Shown: positions 1-8,320 of the stretch, in pieces
Layout: each line of letters begins with the position of its first letter
How positions within the stretch are numbered: position 1 is the stretch's first letter
Assembly (NCBI RefSeq): GCF_003001815.1
Contig: NZ_PVMZ01000020.1
Span: 165,073 to 229,072, forward strand
Length of the DNA stretch: 64,000 bases
Reading direction: 5' to 3'
Source: Actinoplanes italicus
GTDB lineage: Bacteria > Actinomycetota > Actinomycetes > Mycobacteriales > Micromonosporaceae
Program-made: the position numbers and the translations under genes
The notes under the pieces: generated by a model
What the model was told of the DNA's origin: nothing
The model's input: the letters and a program-made list of their open reading frames with translations, nothing else
Database searches by the model: none

Positions 1-2
1 CG

Positions 3-296
3 TACGTGGCCTACAGCTTCGAGCACAACGCCCTCAACAGCGTGGCCGAGGCCGAGATCCGCGGACTGCCGGCGGACCTTCGGCGGCCGCTGATCCTGGC
101 GCAGCGCGAGTACATCGCGGTCTGGGAACAGCAGCTGCGCCTCGCGCGTCCCGAGCTGGACCCGCGTCAGGCCCGGCTGCTGGTGCACGCGGGCTTCGGG
201 GTGGTGGTCGAGGCCGGGCGGGCCCTGCGCTGGCAGGACACCCCCGGCCACCGTGACGCCGTGACAGCCCTGGTCATCGGCGCCCTCACCCGCTGA
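3..296 (+). CDS. TetR-family regulator, C-terminal part (cut by window edge)
   Basis: The reading frame is open from the window edge to a TGA at 294-296. The roughly 97 residues are all alpha-helical in character (RRPLILAQREYIAVWEQQLR, then DAVTALVIGALTR) and resemble the ligand-binding/dimerisation end of TetR proteins; the DNA-binding helix-turn-helix lies outside the window. The gene ends 6 bp before the convergent lcp stop. TetR regulators sit beside lcp in several rubber degraders (LcpR), so control of lcp is a reasonable inference, but the contact domain is not visible. A GTG at 6-8 is almost certainly internal. Confidence 0.7.
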   Translation, partial: YVAYSFEHNALNSVAEAEIRGLPADLRRPLILAQREYIAVWEQQLRLARPELDPRQARLLVHAGFGVVVEAGRALRWQDTPGHRDAVTALVIGALTR

Positions 297-302
297 GACG
301 CT

Positions 303-1517
303 TTACGTTCCGGCCCGGTTGCCGGTCGGGATGGTGATCGGCGTGTACGTCGGCGACGTGCCGTTGTTGAGGAAGAGCATCGCCAGACCGCGGATGAACC
401 GGTCGAACAGCGAGAACGTCGTCGGGATGATCGGCGACAGGCCCTCCCGGAACGCCACGTACGCCGGCCAGCCGACCTCGATGACCGTCCGCGAGGCGTA
501 GTCGCGCGGCAGCTTCAGCCAGTCGCCGACCTTGTCGCCGAGCAGGTAACGCGCGAACTCGCGCTGGAACCCGCGGGTGACGCCCAGATCGATCTCCGAC
601 GTCAGGTTGAGCAGGATGCCGGCCAGGTCGATGCCCTCGGGGGTCGGCGCCAGCAGCGGGGTGAGCGCGTAGTTCGACTGCGCCTTCGCCGCGGCCCAGG
701 TCGCCGGGATGAAGTCGTCACGCACCCCGAGCAGGTGCAGCGCGACCTGCCACATGTGCAGGAAGGCGTCCTCCTCGGCGGCCGAGATCCGGATGCCCCA
801 CGACTTCAGCTTTCCGAACACGAACGTGCCGAGACTGTGGAACGTGATCAGGATGTCGCCGTTGCTGATCGGAATGAAGTCCGTGTCGTCGGTGACCGCG
901 CGCCAGTGCGAGGACTGCGGCAGCAGGTGACGCACGGCGGCGTGGGTGAGCCGCGTCTTGTTCGACGTGGTGATGAAGTGCCCGCCGGGCTGGAAGGCGT
1001 CGAGCGCGCTCAGGTCGTAGCCGTAGGTGAAGGTCTTGGCCGCGCGTGACTTCATCACGGCGCCGCCCTCGGACCAGTACACGTTGCGGGCCTCGCGCGG
1101 GATGACCGTGCTCATGATGCCGCTGCCCAGCCCGTACAGAAGGAAGAGGTAGAGGCTCATTCGTTTGTTGAACTGGGCGGCCCGGTTGAGCTTGGTCTGG
1201 TCGGCCCACGACGGCAGCCGGTTGTACTGCTGCAGGTAGGTGGTCAAGCCGGCGGGCACCCCGGCCGGCAGCGGGTCACCGTTCTTGACCCATGACTCGA
1301 ACGCCGTGTTGACGGCCGGGATCTGGCCGTTCTGCAGCATCGAGGCGACGAGCGGGTCGGTGGCGTCGTCCCAGACCTTCCACGGGTCGGTGATGGTGTC
1401 GGTCCCGGCGATCGAGCCGGCCGACGACCAGGCCCACGCCTTGGACGGGTCCGTAACGCTGGCCAGGCCGAGCGCGGCGCCAAGGGTTAGTACGCCTCTT
1501 CTGCTGAGATTCTGCAT
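303..1517 (-). CDS. lcp: Latex-clearing protein (rubber oxygenase)
   Basis: Secreted b-type haem dioxygenase that cleaves poly(cis-1,4-isoprene) endolytically into oligo-isoprenoid aldehyde/ketones. A twin-arginine signal starts at residue 5 (SRRGVLTLG). The Lcp core (DUF2236) holds every residue known to matter in Streptomyces K30 Lcp, at a constant offset of six: E142 (K30 E148), R158 (R164), K161 (K167, distal haem ligand), T162 (T168) and H192 (H198, proximal haem ligand). I chose the ATG at 1517 because GAGGTAGG (1525-1532) lies just upstream and the Tat motif then falls at the N-terminus; a GTG at 1544 would add nine residues. No oxiAB homologue follows; the TetR gene is convergent. Confidence 0.92.
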   Translation of the reverse strand: MQNLSRRGVLTLGAALGLASVTDPSKAWAWSSAGSIAGTDTITDPWKVWDDATDPLVASMLQNGQIPAVNTAFESWVKNGDPLPAGVPAGLTTYLQQYNRLPSWADQTKLNRAAQFNKRMSLYLFLLYGLGSGIMSTVIPREARNVYWSEGGAVMKSRAAKTFTYGYDLSALDAFQPGGHFITTSNKTRLTHAAVRHLLPQSSHWRAVTDDTDFIPISNGDILITFHSLGTFVFGKLKSWGIRISAAEEDAFLHMWQVALHLLGVRDDFIPATWAAAKAQSNYALTPLLAPTPEGIDLAGILLNLTSEIDLGVTRGFQREFARYLLGDKVGDWLKLPRDYASRTVIEVGWPAYVAFREGLSPIIPTTFSLFDRFIRGLAMLFLNNGTSPTYTPITIPTGNRAGT

Positions 1518-1540
1518 TCGCTTACCTACCTCATGGTCGG

Positions 1541-1570
1541 GCACTACGAGCAGGTTTCACAGTTCGTCAA
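1541..1570 (-). promoter_or_regulatory. Candidate lcp promoter
   Basis: On the minus strand TTGACG (1570-1565) is followed after 18 bases by TAGTGC (1546-1541), some 25 bases ahead of the lcp ATG. The -35 is good and the -10 is weak, so this is only a candidate. Confidence 0.3.
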
Positions 1571-2250
1571 CGTGTGATTTTCAATTAACATAGCGGCGTC
1601 GGGGAGCATCGGCAAGGCTGGATGTCGTACGGCGGTGCTAGTCCCGGGGGAGGGGGAGCCGCGGGAAGTTCCGTTCACGGGTGGAAGCCCCCGGACGACA
1701 CGGTGCGAAGACTGGGCGGACCGATTCGAAAGGAAGGTCCATCTTGTTCGCGCACCTCTCCGACCGCGCCGCCGCGGCGAGTTTCATGCGCTGGTCCTCG
1801 CGATCTCCGCGACCACGGCGACGGTCGCCGAAGGAATCCTGCTGGCAGCTTGGTCCGGTGCCCGGGTGGGCGGTGTGGTGGGTGTCGCCCCCTTCCCTGG
1901 TCCAGGCCATCGGTTGCTGTCGGAGCGTGGGCTGGTTGCGGCGGTGGGGTCGCACGTAGCTGCTGCGCGCGGCCCTGTCGTCATGGGGGCGACGGCAGGC
2001 GCCCACGGATCCGCAGTATGTGACCTCACCGTTGTTGCCGGCGGCGTCGGGAGCACACGCGAAGGTCGGGCGTGTGTTCCGCGGTTTGCGGGCGGGTGGC
2101 GGGGCCTGGCGTGGCAAGACGCGGCGGGGCGTGGCGGGGGATGGCGGGGCGGTCTCCGGGTGCCGCCGTAGGACCCGGAACGACCGCCCGCGCCCGGCGG
2201 ACGACGGAGTGCCGGAGCCCCCGAACTCGAATGGTCCCTAGTGATCATCG
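1571..2250. other. Non-coding stretch between lcp and tctC; no gene supported
   Basis: About 0.7 kb with no convincing gene. Open frames exist on both strands but have mixed third-position GC, no family resemblance and no good start site. The first part (about 1640-1740) can fold: a G-rich/C-rich pairing (GGGGG near 1650 with CCCCC near 1690) and GGACC (1718-1722) with GGTCC (1736-1740). Between 2095 and 2155 the DNA is an irregular G-rich repeat of GGCGGGGC/GTGGCGGGG words. A short palindrome ATTGTCAAT (2254-2262) lies just beyond and could be a GntR-like half of the tct promoter. Confidence 0.4.
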
Positions 2251-2320
2251 TCAATTGTCAATACGGTTATCGATCAATGCCTGTGAATGCCGGGGTGGGC
2301 GCCGGCAAGGAGGCCAGGAC

Positions 2321-3112
2321 ATGAGCACGAGCAGCAGGCCGCGGCTGGTCGCCGCGCTCGCCGCCGTCTCTCTCGTAGCTGCCTGTTCCGAGGGCGGCGG
2401 AACCGGGAGCGGCGGGGGATACCCGGACCGGAACATCACCATCGTCGTGCCGTTCAGCGCGGGCGGCCCGACCGACACCGTCACGCGGCTGATCGCCGAG
2501 CCGATGGCGAAGGCACTCGGCGGGCAGATCGTCGTCAAGAACGTCGAGGGCGCCGGCGGCACGGTCGCGGCCGGGCAGGTCGCGCAGGACAAGCCGGACG
2601 GATACACGGTGCTCATGCATCACATCGGCATGTCCACCGCGCCGGCCCTCTACAAGAACCTCCCCTACAAGCCGCTCGAGGACTTCGCGACGATCGGCCT
2701 GGTCACCGAGGTGCCGATGACCGTCGTGGCCCGCAAGGACTTCCCGCCCGCGACGCTGGCTGACCTGACCGCGTACGTGAAGGCGAACGCGGCCAAGGTC
2801 ACCCTCGCCAACGCCGGCATCGGCGCGGCCTCGCACCTGTGCGGCCTGCTGTTCCAGTCGGCCACCGGCGTCAAACTGCAGGAGGTTCCGTACCAGGGCA
2901 CCGGCCCGGCGCTGACCGACCTGGTCGGCGGGCAGGTCGACTTCATGTGCGACCAGACCACCAACACCAGCGGCCAGATCTCGGCCGGCAAGGTGAAGGC
3001 GTACGCGGTCACCACGCCCGAGCGGGTCGAGAGCCTGCCCGACGTGCCCACCACGACCGAGGCGACCGGGGGACCCCGCTGCGGATGGGCCCCGGCTACT
3101 TCCCGCTGCTGA
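2321..3112 (+). pseudogene. tctC: Tripartite tricarboxylate transporter binding lipoprotein TctC, 3'-truncated
   Basis: Periplasmic-type (Bug/TctC) solute receptor that delivers carboxylates to the TctAB channel. The start ATG has AAGGAGG seven bases upstream, and a lipobox (LVAACS) follows a signal peptide, so it would be a lipoprotein. Typical TctC blocks are present: ITIVVPFSAGGPTDT, VKNVEGAGG, DGYTVL and VPYQGTGPALTDLVGGQVD. Normal members run to about 320 residues. This one is clean only to the VPTTTEA block near residue 250, where VPTTxEAGLPG is expected, and then enters a 12-residue foreign tail ending at 3112. The missing last 70 or so residues include much of lobe II, so the receptor is probably non-functional unless this is an assembly error. 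tctB and tctA follow in the same direction. Confidence 0.85.
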
Positions 3113-3429
3113 TCGGCGCGATCGTGGCCGCCCTGGGCCTGGCGATCGTCGTCAAGGGGCTGATCGCCGGCGAGGTGATCGAGTTCGGACGCGTCCCGTG
3201 GCGGGCGCTGGCGCTGATCACGGCGGCGGTGCTGTTCTTCGGGTTCTTCATCGGGCGCCTCGGGTTCGTGCCGACCTCGGCGGTGACCGCCCTGCTCACC
3301 ACGCTGGCCAGCCGGCGGGTGCGTCCGCTCACCGCGCTGGCCGTGGCCGCCGGCCTGACCGCGGCCGCCACGCTGATCTTCGTGGTGGGGCTGCAGCTGA
3401 GGATCCCGCTCGCCGGACCGGGGTTCTGA
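3073..3429 (+). pseudogene. tctB: Tripartite tricarboxylate transporter small subunit TctB, 5'-truncated
   Basis: The small membrane subunit of the TctABC transporter. The visible protein begins inside the conserved loop after the first membrane helix (TPLRMGPGYFPLLIG) and then has about three hydrophobic segments up to PLAGPGF. The initiator region and first helix are missing. The frame is shifted by one relative to tctC, so it is not a simple fusion protein. An ATG at 3085 (MGPGYFP) could permit re-initiation of a shortened product. The stop is one base before the GTG of tctA. Confidence 0.8.
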
Positions 3430-3430
3430 C

Positions 3431-4936
3431 GTGGATCTCCTCGACAACCTGGTGCTCGGCTTCTCGACGGCGCTGCTGATCGAGAACGTCCTCTACTGCT
3501 TCGTGGGCGTGCTGCTCGGCACGGCCGTCGGTGTGCTGCCGGGCATCGGCCCGACCGCCACGGTGGCGCTGCTGCTGCCGATCACCTTCAACTTCGAGCC
3601 GGTCACCGCGCTGATCATGCTGGCCGGCATCTATTACGGCGCGCAGTACGGCGGGTCGACGACGGCCATCCTGATCAACCTGCCCGGAGAGTCGTCGGCG
3701 GCCGTCACCGCGCTCGACGGCCACGAGATGGCCCGGCAGGGGCGGGCGGGACCGGCCCTGGCGGCCGCCGCGATCGGGTCGTTCATCGCCGGCACGGTCG
3801 CCACCGTCGTGCTGGCCGTCGCCGCTCCGCCGCTGGCCGACGTCGCGTTGCGGTTCGGCCCGGCCGACTACTTCGCGCTCGTGCTGTTCGGCCTGGTCGT
3901 GTCGATCGCGCTGGCCCGGGGCTCGGCGCTCAAGGCGCTCGCGATGATCGCGCTCGGGATCCTGCTCGGCACGGTCGGGCAGGACATCTACACCGGCACG
4001 CCCCGGTTCGTCCTCGGCCAGCGCGAGCTGTACGGCGGCATCGACTTCGTCTCGGTGGCGGTCGGCATGTTCGGCATCGCCGAGATCCTGCGCAACCTGG
4101 AGAACGAGCGGGACCGCCCGGCCCTGCTCGGCGGCGTGACGAACCTCTGGCCGACACGTGAGGACCGCCGCCGGATCGCCGGCCCGATCGCGCGCGGTAC
4201 CGGCCTCGGCGCGGCGCTCGGCGTGCTGCCCGGCGGCGGTCACGTGCTCGCCTCGTTCACCTCGTACGCCGTGGAGAAGCGCATCTCGAAGCGGCGCCGG
4301 GAGTTCGGGCACGGTGCGATCGAGGGAGTCGCCGGACCCGAGTCGGCGAACAACGCGGCCGCGCAGACCTCGTTCATCCCGCTGCTGACCCTGGGGCTGC
4401 CGGCCCATCCGGTGATGGCGCTGATGGTCGGGGCGTTCATCGTGCACGGCATCACCCCCGGCCCGAATGTGATCACCGACGAGCCCGCCCTGTTCTGGGG
4501 CCTGATCGCCTCCATGTGGATCGGCAACGTGTTGCTCGTACTGCTGAATCTGCCGTTGATCGGAATCTGGGTCCGGATGTTGCGGATCCCCTACCAGGTG
4601 CTGTTCCCGATGATCGTGCTGTTCGCGGTGATCGGCACCTATTCGCTGAGCATGAACGAGTACGACGTCTACGCCATCGCGGTCTTCGGAATCGTGGGTT
4701 ACGTGCTGATCAAGTGCGGGTGCGAGCCGGCGCCGCTGCTGCTCGGCTTCGTGCTCGGGCCGTTGCTCGAGGAGAACCTGCGCCGGGCCCTGATCATCTC
4801 GCGTGGCGACGCCACGGTCTTCCTGACCCGGCCGATCTCGCTGTCGCTGCTGGTGCTGACCGTGCTGATCCTCGTGCTGGCGGCCCTGCCGATGATCCGG
4901 CGGCGGCGCGAGGTGGTGTTCACCGACGAGGAGTAG
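3431..4936 (+). CDS. tctA: Tripartite tricarboxylate transporter large permease TctA
   Basis: Twelve-helix permease that moves di- or tricarboxylates, or other carboxylated small molecules, with TctB and a TctC receptor. Family signatures are clear: GVLPGIGPTATVALLLPITF near residue 35, IYYGAQYGGSTTAILINLPG near residue 70, and a second GxxPGGGHVLASF repeat near residue 265. Full length for the family (501 residues). GTG start one base after tctB. Because tctC and tctB are damaged, this intact subunit may now lack a working partner or may use another Bug receptor. The 3' end overlaps the convergent HTTM gene by 17 bp. Confidence 0.93.
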   Translation: MDLLDNLVLGFSTALLIENVLYCFVGVLLGTAVGVLPGIGPTATVALLLPITFNFEPVTALIMLAGIYYGAQYGGSTTAILINLPGESSAAVTALDGHEMARQGRAGPALAAAAIGSFIAGTVATVVLAVAAPPLADVALRFGPADYFALVLFGLVVSIALARGSALKALAMIALGILLGTVGQDIYTGTPRFVLGQRELYGGIDFVSVAVGMFGIAEILRNLENERDRPALLGGVTNLWPTREDRRRIAGPIARGTGLGAALGVLPGGGHVLASFTSYAVEKRISKRRREFGHGAIEGVAGPESANNAAAQTSFIPLLTLGLPAHPVMALMVGAFIVHGITPGPNVITDEPALFWGLIASMWIGNVLLVLLNLPLIGIWVRMLRIPYQVLFPMIVLFAVIGTYSLSMNEYDVYAIAVFGIVGYVLIKCGCEPAPLLLGFVLGPLLEENLRRALIISRGDATVFLTRPISLSLLVLTVLILVLAALPMIRRRREVVFTDEE

Positions 4937-5984
4937 CCCGGCCGGGGCGGAGGAGTGCCGAGCCCTTGCGGGCCGCCGCACGATAGAAGCGGTCGGGCAG
5001 GAACACCATGTCGGCGAGGATCATCACGGCCGAGAACAACGGCAGCCCCAGCAGTACGGCGATGCCCGCGTGCATGGCGATCAGGATCCCCACGACGACG
5101 TACTTCAGCTTGCTGAACAGGCTGAACGGGAAGGCGACCTGGACCAGCACGGTGACGTAGCAGGAGATGGCGATCATCACCTGATGGCCGTCCACGAAGT
5201 CGGACAGCGCGGGCCACGGGCGGAACAGCTCGGTGTCGAGCACGTAGTGCAGCGCCGTCCCGTCGGCCCACAGGTTGCCCTGCACCTTGTAGAGGCCGGC
5301 GCTGCCGTACAGGATGCACATCTGCGCCATGATGACCAGCAGCGCGCAGTTGTGCAGGACCGTGACGGTGAACCGGCGGACCATACCGGCCGGGCCCGGA
5401 ACGTCGGGGAACGCCGCGTACTCGCGTCGTCGTGCCCGGCGCGCGTCGAGTGACCAGACCCGGCCGCAGGCGGTGAAGCAGAGGTAGAAGGCGAGCAGCA
5501 CGGCCAGGTTGTCACCACCGTCGGTGATGAGCAGGTTCCGGCTGTAGAACGAGGCCACCATCACCGCGAACACCAGCGAGGTGGCGCGAGTGCGCCAGCC
5601 CAGCATGAACAGGCACCCGGCCAGCAGCGCCACCACGTAGCAGAACTCGAAGTACTGCGGGTCGTCCGACAGGGTCAGCACGCTGAACCAGCCGGTCTCG
5701 TCGAACATCCGGCGCGCCAGGTCCGGGGTGAACGCCGCCTCGGGGCCCCAGATCAGGTGGCGGTGCGGGAACTCCCGGACGAGCAGCACCATGAAGAGCA
5801 GGCCGGAGCCGATACGCAGGAACGCCGTGGCGTACAGCGAGAGCGGCTCTTCGGTCAGGAGGCGGTAGCCGTGGTCGAACCGGTTGCGCAGCCACCGGGC
5901 CGTCGAGCGTTCCGGCTCGGTCTCCGTGCTCCCGGGTGTGGGCAGTACGCGGGAGGTCTGGTCAACTGCCATCGGAGGTCGCAT
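4920..5984 (-). CDS. HTTM-domain (vitamin K carboxylase-like) membrane protein
   Basis: Predicted polytopic membrane protein of about 354 residues. It has the HTTM arrangement: an N-terminal cytosolic part, then helices around LRIGSGLLFMVLLVREFPH, YVVALLAGCLFMLGWRTRA and NCALLVIMAQMCILYGSAGL, with GLYKVQGNLWADGTALHYVL after the fourth. This region resembles the membrane part of vitamin K-dependent gamma-carboxylase, though catalytic function is unproven in actinobacteria. It overlaps the end of the DUF5819 gene by 23 bp and is translationally coupled to it. An internal ATG at 5972 is an alternative start. Confidence 0.85.
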   Translation of the reverse strand: MRPPMAVDQTSRVLPTPGSTETEPERSTARWLRNRFDHGYRLLTEEPLSLYATAFLRIGSGLLFMVLLVREFPHRHLIWGPEAAFTPDLARRMFDETGWFSVLTLSDDPQYFEFCYVVALLAGCLFMLGWRTRATSLVFAVMVASFYSRNLLITDGGDNLAVLLAFYLCFTACGRVWSLDARRARRREYAAFPDVPGPAGMVRRFTVTVLHNCALLVIMAQMCILYGSAGLYKVQGNLWADGTALHYVLDTELFRPWPALSDFVDGHQVMIAISCYVTVLVQVAFPFSLFSKLKYVVVGILIAMHAGIAVLLGLPLFSAVMILADMVFLPDRFYRAAARKGSALLRPGRATPRR

Positions 5985-6609
5985 TCCACCAGGGCAGAGT
6001 CCTGGTAGCGGGCTCGGCCGGGACGGTCGGGGCGGCGCCGCCGGTGTCCGGCGGCGCGATCGTGGAGGTGACGACCTTCAGCCGGATCGTCTCGAAGCGG
6101 TGCGGATGGCGCTCCCTGATCCGCTGCACCGCGATGTTGCGCAGGTACTCCGCCCGGATCTGCGACCACTCGCCGTACGCCACGTCGTCCTCACCGTGTG
6201 CGGTGGTGTAGGAGACCCAGGCCCGCCGGAGCATGGCCTGCGTGGCCCGGCTGGGGTACGGGTTGTGTTCCGTGGCGGCGATGTCGGCCGTGCTGATGTC
6301 GACCCAGTCGGTCATCGCACCCTCGCCGGTCTCGGTCGTCCAGCCGGTGCGGGCGAAGATCTGCGTGTTGTACGCGTTCGGGTTGGGTGCGAACAGCAGC
6401 CAGTTCTGCTCGAAGAACGGGTAGACCCACGCCTGGATCGGCTTCTGCAGGCGCTGGGAGACCGGATTCACCGGCGCGACGTGCAGGAAGACCAGCGTGA
6501 CGTGGGCGAGCGCGGTGGCCGCGCACAACCCGGCGATCGCGCCCATCACGACCCGCAGCGCCCGTGGCGCGGTGTCGTGGAGGTTCAGGTCCCCATACCG
6601 TTGCGGCAC
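5962..6609 (-). CDS. DUF5819 membrane-anchored protein
   Basis: 215 residues with one N-terminal membrane helix (residues 18-45, VMGAIAGLCAATALAHVTLV) and an extracytoplasmic domain with FFEQNWLLFAPNPNAYNTQI, the DUF5819 hallmark. DUF5819 genes are commonly paired with HTTM genes in actinobacteria, as here. The function of the pair is unknown; joint membrane enzyme activity is an inference. GTG start with a purine-rich stretch (GGCGGGGA) upstream. Confidence 0.8.
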   Translation of the reverse strand: MPQRYGDLNLHDTAPRALRVVMGAIAGLCAATALAHVTLVFLHVAPVNPVSQRLQKPIQAWVYPFFEQNWLLFAPNPNAYNTQIFARTGWTTETGEGAMTDWVDISTADIAATEHNPYPSRATQAMLRRAWVSYTTAHGEDDVAYGEWSQIRAEYLRNIAVQRIRERHPHRFETIRLKVVTSTIAPPDTGGAAPTVPAEPATRTLPWWNATSDGS

Positions 6610-6638
6610 TCGGATCCCCGCCTTCCTGTTCCGATGTC

Positions 6639-6660
6639 CTGATCATCCCAGAATGATCAG
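6639..6660. promoter_or_regulatory. Inverted repeat upstream of the DUF5819 gene
   Basis: CTGATCAT (6639-6646) and ATGATCAG (6653-6660) form a perfect 8-bp inverted repeat with a six-base centre, 30 bp ahead of the DUF5819 start. It may be a repressor site or a transcript hairpin after the iclR gene. There is no T-run on the minus-strand 3' side, so it is not a textbook terminator. Confidence 0.4.
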
Positions 6661-6708
6661 AAAACGCCGAAGACTCGCGAAAGCGGTGTGTCGCCTGAAA
6701 CGGGCAGT

Positions 6709-7470
6709 TCAGTGGGCGAGCGGGGCGACCGCCCCGAGCGCGGCCGACACGTCACGGGCCGCGGCGATGACCTCGGACGCCCGCGTCTCCAGACCGGCCA
6801 TGTCCATGTCCAGCGCCAGGGTGGAGACCGAGATGCCGCCCAGCACCTGACCGGTGTGGTCGAAGACGGCCGCACCCAAGCACCGGATGCCCGGCTCGTT
6901 CTCCTCGTCGTCGACGGCGTACCCCAGGGCGCGGACCCGGGCCAGATGCGTGAGCAGGTCCTCCTCGCTGGTCAGCGTGTTCGGCGTGCGCTGCGGCAGG
7001 CCGGTGCGCCGGCAGATCGCCTGCACCTCGGCGTCGCTGAGCTGCGCCAGGATCGCCTTGCCGATGGCCGTCGTGTGCAGCGCGAGGCTCATCCCGACGC
7101 GTGAGGGCATCTGGTACGGCCGGCGCCCCTCCTGCTTGTCGACGTAGACCGCCTCGTCGACGCTGCGGATGGCGAAGTGCGTGGTGAAACCGGTGGTCTC
7201 GCACAGCGCGTGCAATGCGCCCGACGCCTGACGGGCCGGGTCGAACCGGTGCATCACCCGGCCGGCCAGCGTCAGGATGCGCGGGCCGGGCTCGTAGCTG
7301 CCCAGGCCGTCCGGACGAGCGAAACCCCACGTGACCAGCGCCTGCAGAATCCGGTGGACGGTCGACTTGGAGACGCCGGTGGCCACCGCGATGTCGGTGA
7401 CGCGGTGGTGCTCGGCGAGCGCCTCGAGCACCGCCAGCGTCTTGTCGATGGAACTGCCTTCCCTGGCCAC
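6709..7470 (-). CDS. IclR-family regulator of the uronate operon
   Basis: 253 residues. An N-terminal winged helix-turn-helix (TDIAVATGVSKSTVHRILQA, residues 24-44) is followed by the IclR effector domain (GKAILAQLSD, DDEENEPGIRCLGAAVFD). It is the last gene of a minus-strand operon after the symporter and kduI, so it probably senses a uronate intermediate and represses its own operon, as KdgR does. This role is inferred from position; the candidate operator is at 9876-9892. Confidence 0.88.
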   Translation of the reverse strand: MAREGSSIDKTLAVLEALAEHHRVTDIAVATGVSKSTVHRILQALVTWGFARPDGLGSYEPGPRILTLAGRVMHRFDPARQASGALHALCETTGFTTHFAIRSVDEAVYVDKQEGRRPYQMPSRVGMSLALHTTAIGKAILAQLSDAEVQAICRRTGLPQRTPNTLTSEEDLLTHLARVRALGYAVDDEENEPGIRCLGAAVFDHTGQVLGGISVSTLALDMDMAGLETRASEVIAAARDVSAALGAVAPLAH

Positions 7471-7505
7471 CGATTCAGCCTACTGGTCGCTATCGGGCGG
7501 GCCGG

Positions 7506-8306
7506 TCACCGCAGCTCGCCGATCGCGACCGGCTCCATGTCGTCGTAGGCCTGGTTCTCGCCGCCCATCGCCCACACGAAGGCGTAGCTACGGGTGCCGA
7601 ATCCGCAGTGCACCGACCAGTACGGCGAGATGACCGCCTGTTCCGGCGCCACGATGAGGTTCCGGGTCGCGTCCGGCCGGCCCATCAGGTGCACCACCCG
7701 CTCGTTCTCCGGCAGATCGAAGTAGAAGTACACCTCGGTCCGGCGCTCATGGGTGTGGCACGGCATGGTGTTCCACATGCTGCCCGGCTCGAGGACCGTC
7801 ACGCCCAGCACGAGCTGACAGCTCTGGATGCCCTTGAGGTGGATGTACTTGTAGATCGTCCGCTCGTTGGAGCCCTCGGGCGATCCGAGTCGCACCGGCT
7901 CCGCGTCCGCGAGCGTCGCCTTGACCGTCGGGTGGCTGGTGTGCGCGGGCGTCGAGATCAGATAGAACCGCCCGTCGAAGCTCACCCGCCGGGCGCCGCG
8001 CCCCACGTAGAGCACCTCCTTGGCGGCCAGTTCGTGCCGGACGCCGTCCACGGTGACGACGCCCGGTCCACCGACGTTGACCACGCCCAGCTCCCGGCGT
8101 TCCAGGAAGAACTCCGAGCGCAGCTGGTCCGGGCAGGGCAGATCCGCGGACCCGGCCACACCGCCCACCACGATGCGATCCTCGTGGGAGTACGTCAGCC
8201 GTACCTCTCCCGGTGCGAAGAGGTCCTCCACGAGGAACCGTCCGCGCAGCCGCTCGGTGTCCATGCTCGCCACCTGGTCGGGTGCCGTGGCAGGTCGTGA
8301 TTGCAT
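7506..8306 (-). CDS. kduI: 5-dehydro-4-deoxy-D-glucuronate isomerase
   Basis: Cytosolic cupin isomerase that turns 5-keto-4-deoxyuronate into 3-deoxy-D-glycero-2,5-hexodiulosonate in pectin and glycosaminoglycan uronate breakdown. KduI features are visible: IYKYIHLKGIQSCQLVLGVT, then MPCHTHERRTEVYFYFDL, which holds the metal-binding His and Glu residues, and SPYWSVHCGFGTRSYAFVWA near the C-terminus. 266 residues against about 278 in E. coli. The ATG at 8306 follows GGGAGA; upstream residues in the same frame are read-through of the symporter region. No kduD is in the window, so the next step must be encoded elsewhere. Confidence 0.93.
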   Translation of the reverse strand: MQSRPATAPDQVASMDTERLRGRFLVEDLFAPGEVRLTYSHEDRIVVGGVAGSADLPCPDQLRSEFFLERRELGVVNVGGPGVVTVDGVRHELAAKEVLYVGRGARRVSFDGRFYLISTPAHTSHPTVKATLADAEPVRLGSPEGSNERTIYKYIHLKGIQSCQLVLGVTVLEPGSMWNTMPCHTHERRTEVYFYFDLPENERVVHLMGRPDATRNLIVAPEQAVISPYWSVHCGFGTRSYAFVWAMGGENQAYDDMEPVAIGELR

Positions 8307-8320
8307 AGGTTCTCCCGGCT

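Noticed and set aside
1635..2171. Possible gene between lcp and tctC
   Set aside because: Mixed third-position GC, Gly/Arg-rich end, no ribosome-binding site and no recognisable domain; described as non-coding instead.
3329..4981. Long minus-strand open frame opposite tctA, rich in Arg, Gln and His
   Set aside because: It is the antisense shadow of tctA: low-complexity composition, no start site, and tctA has full family matches.
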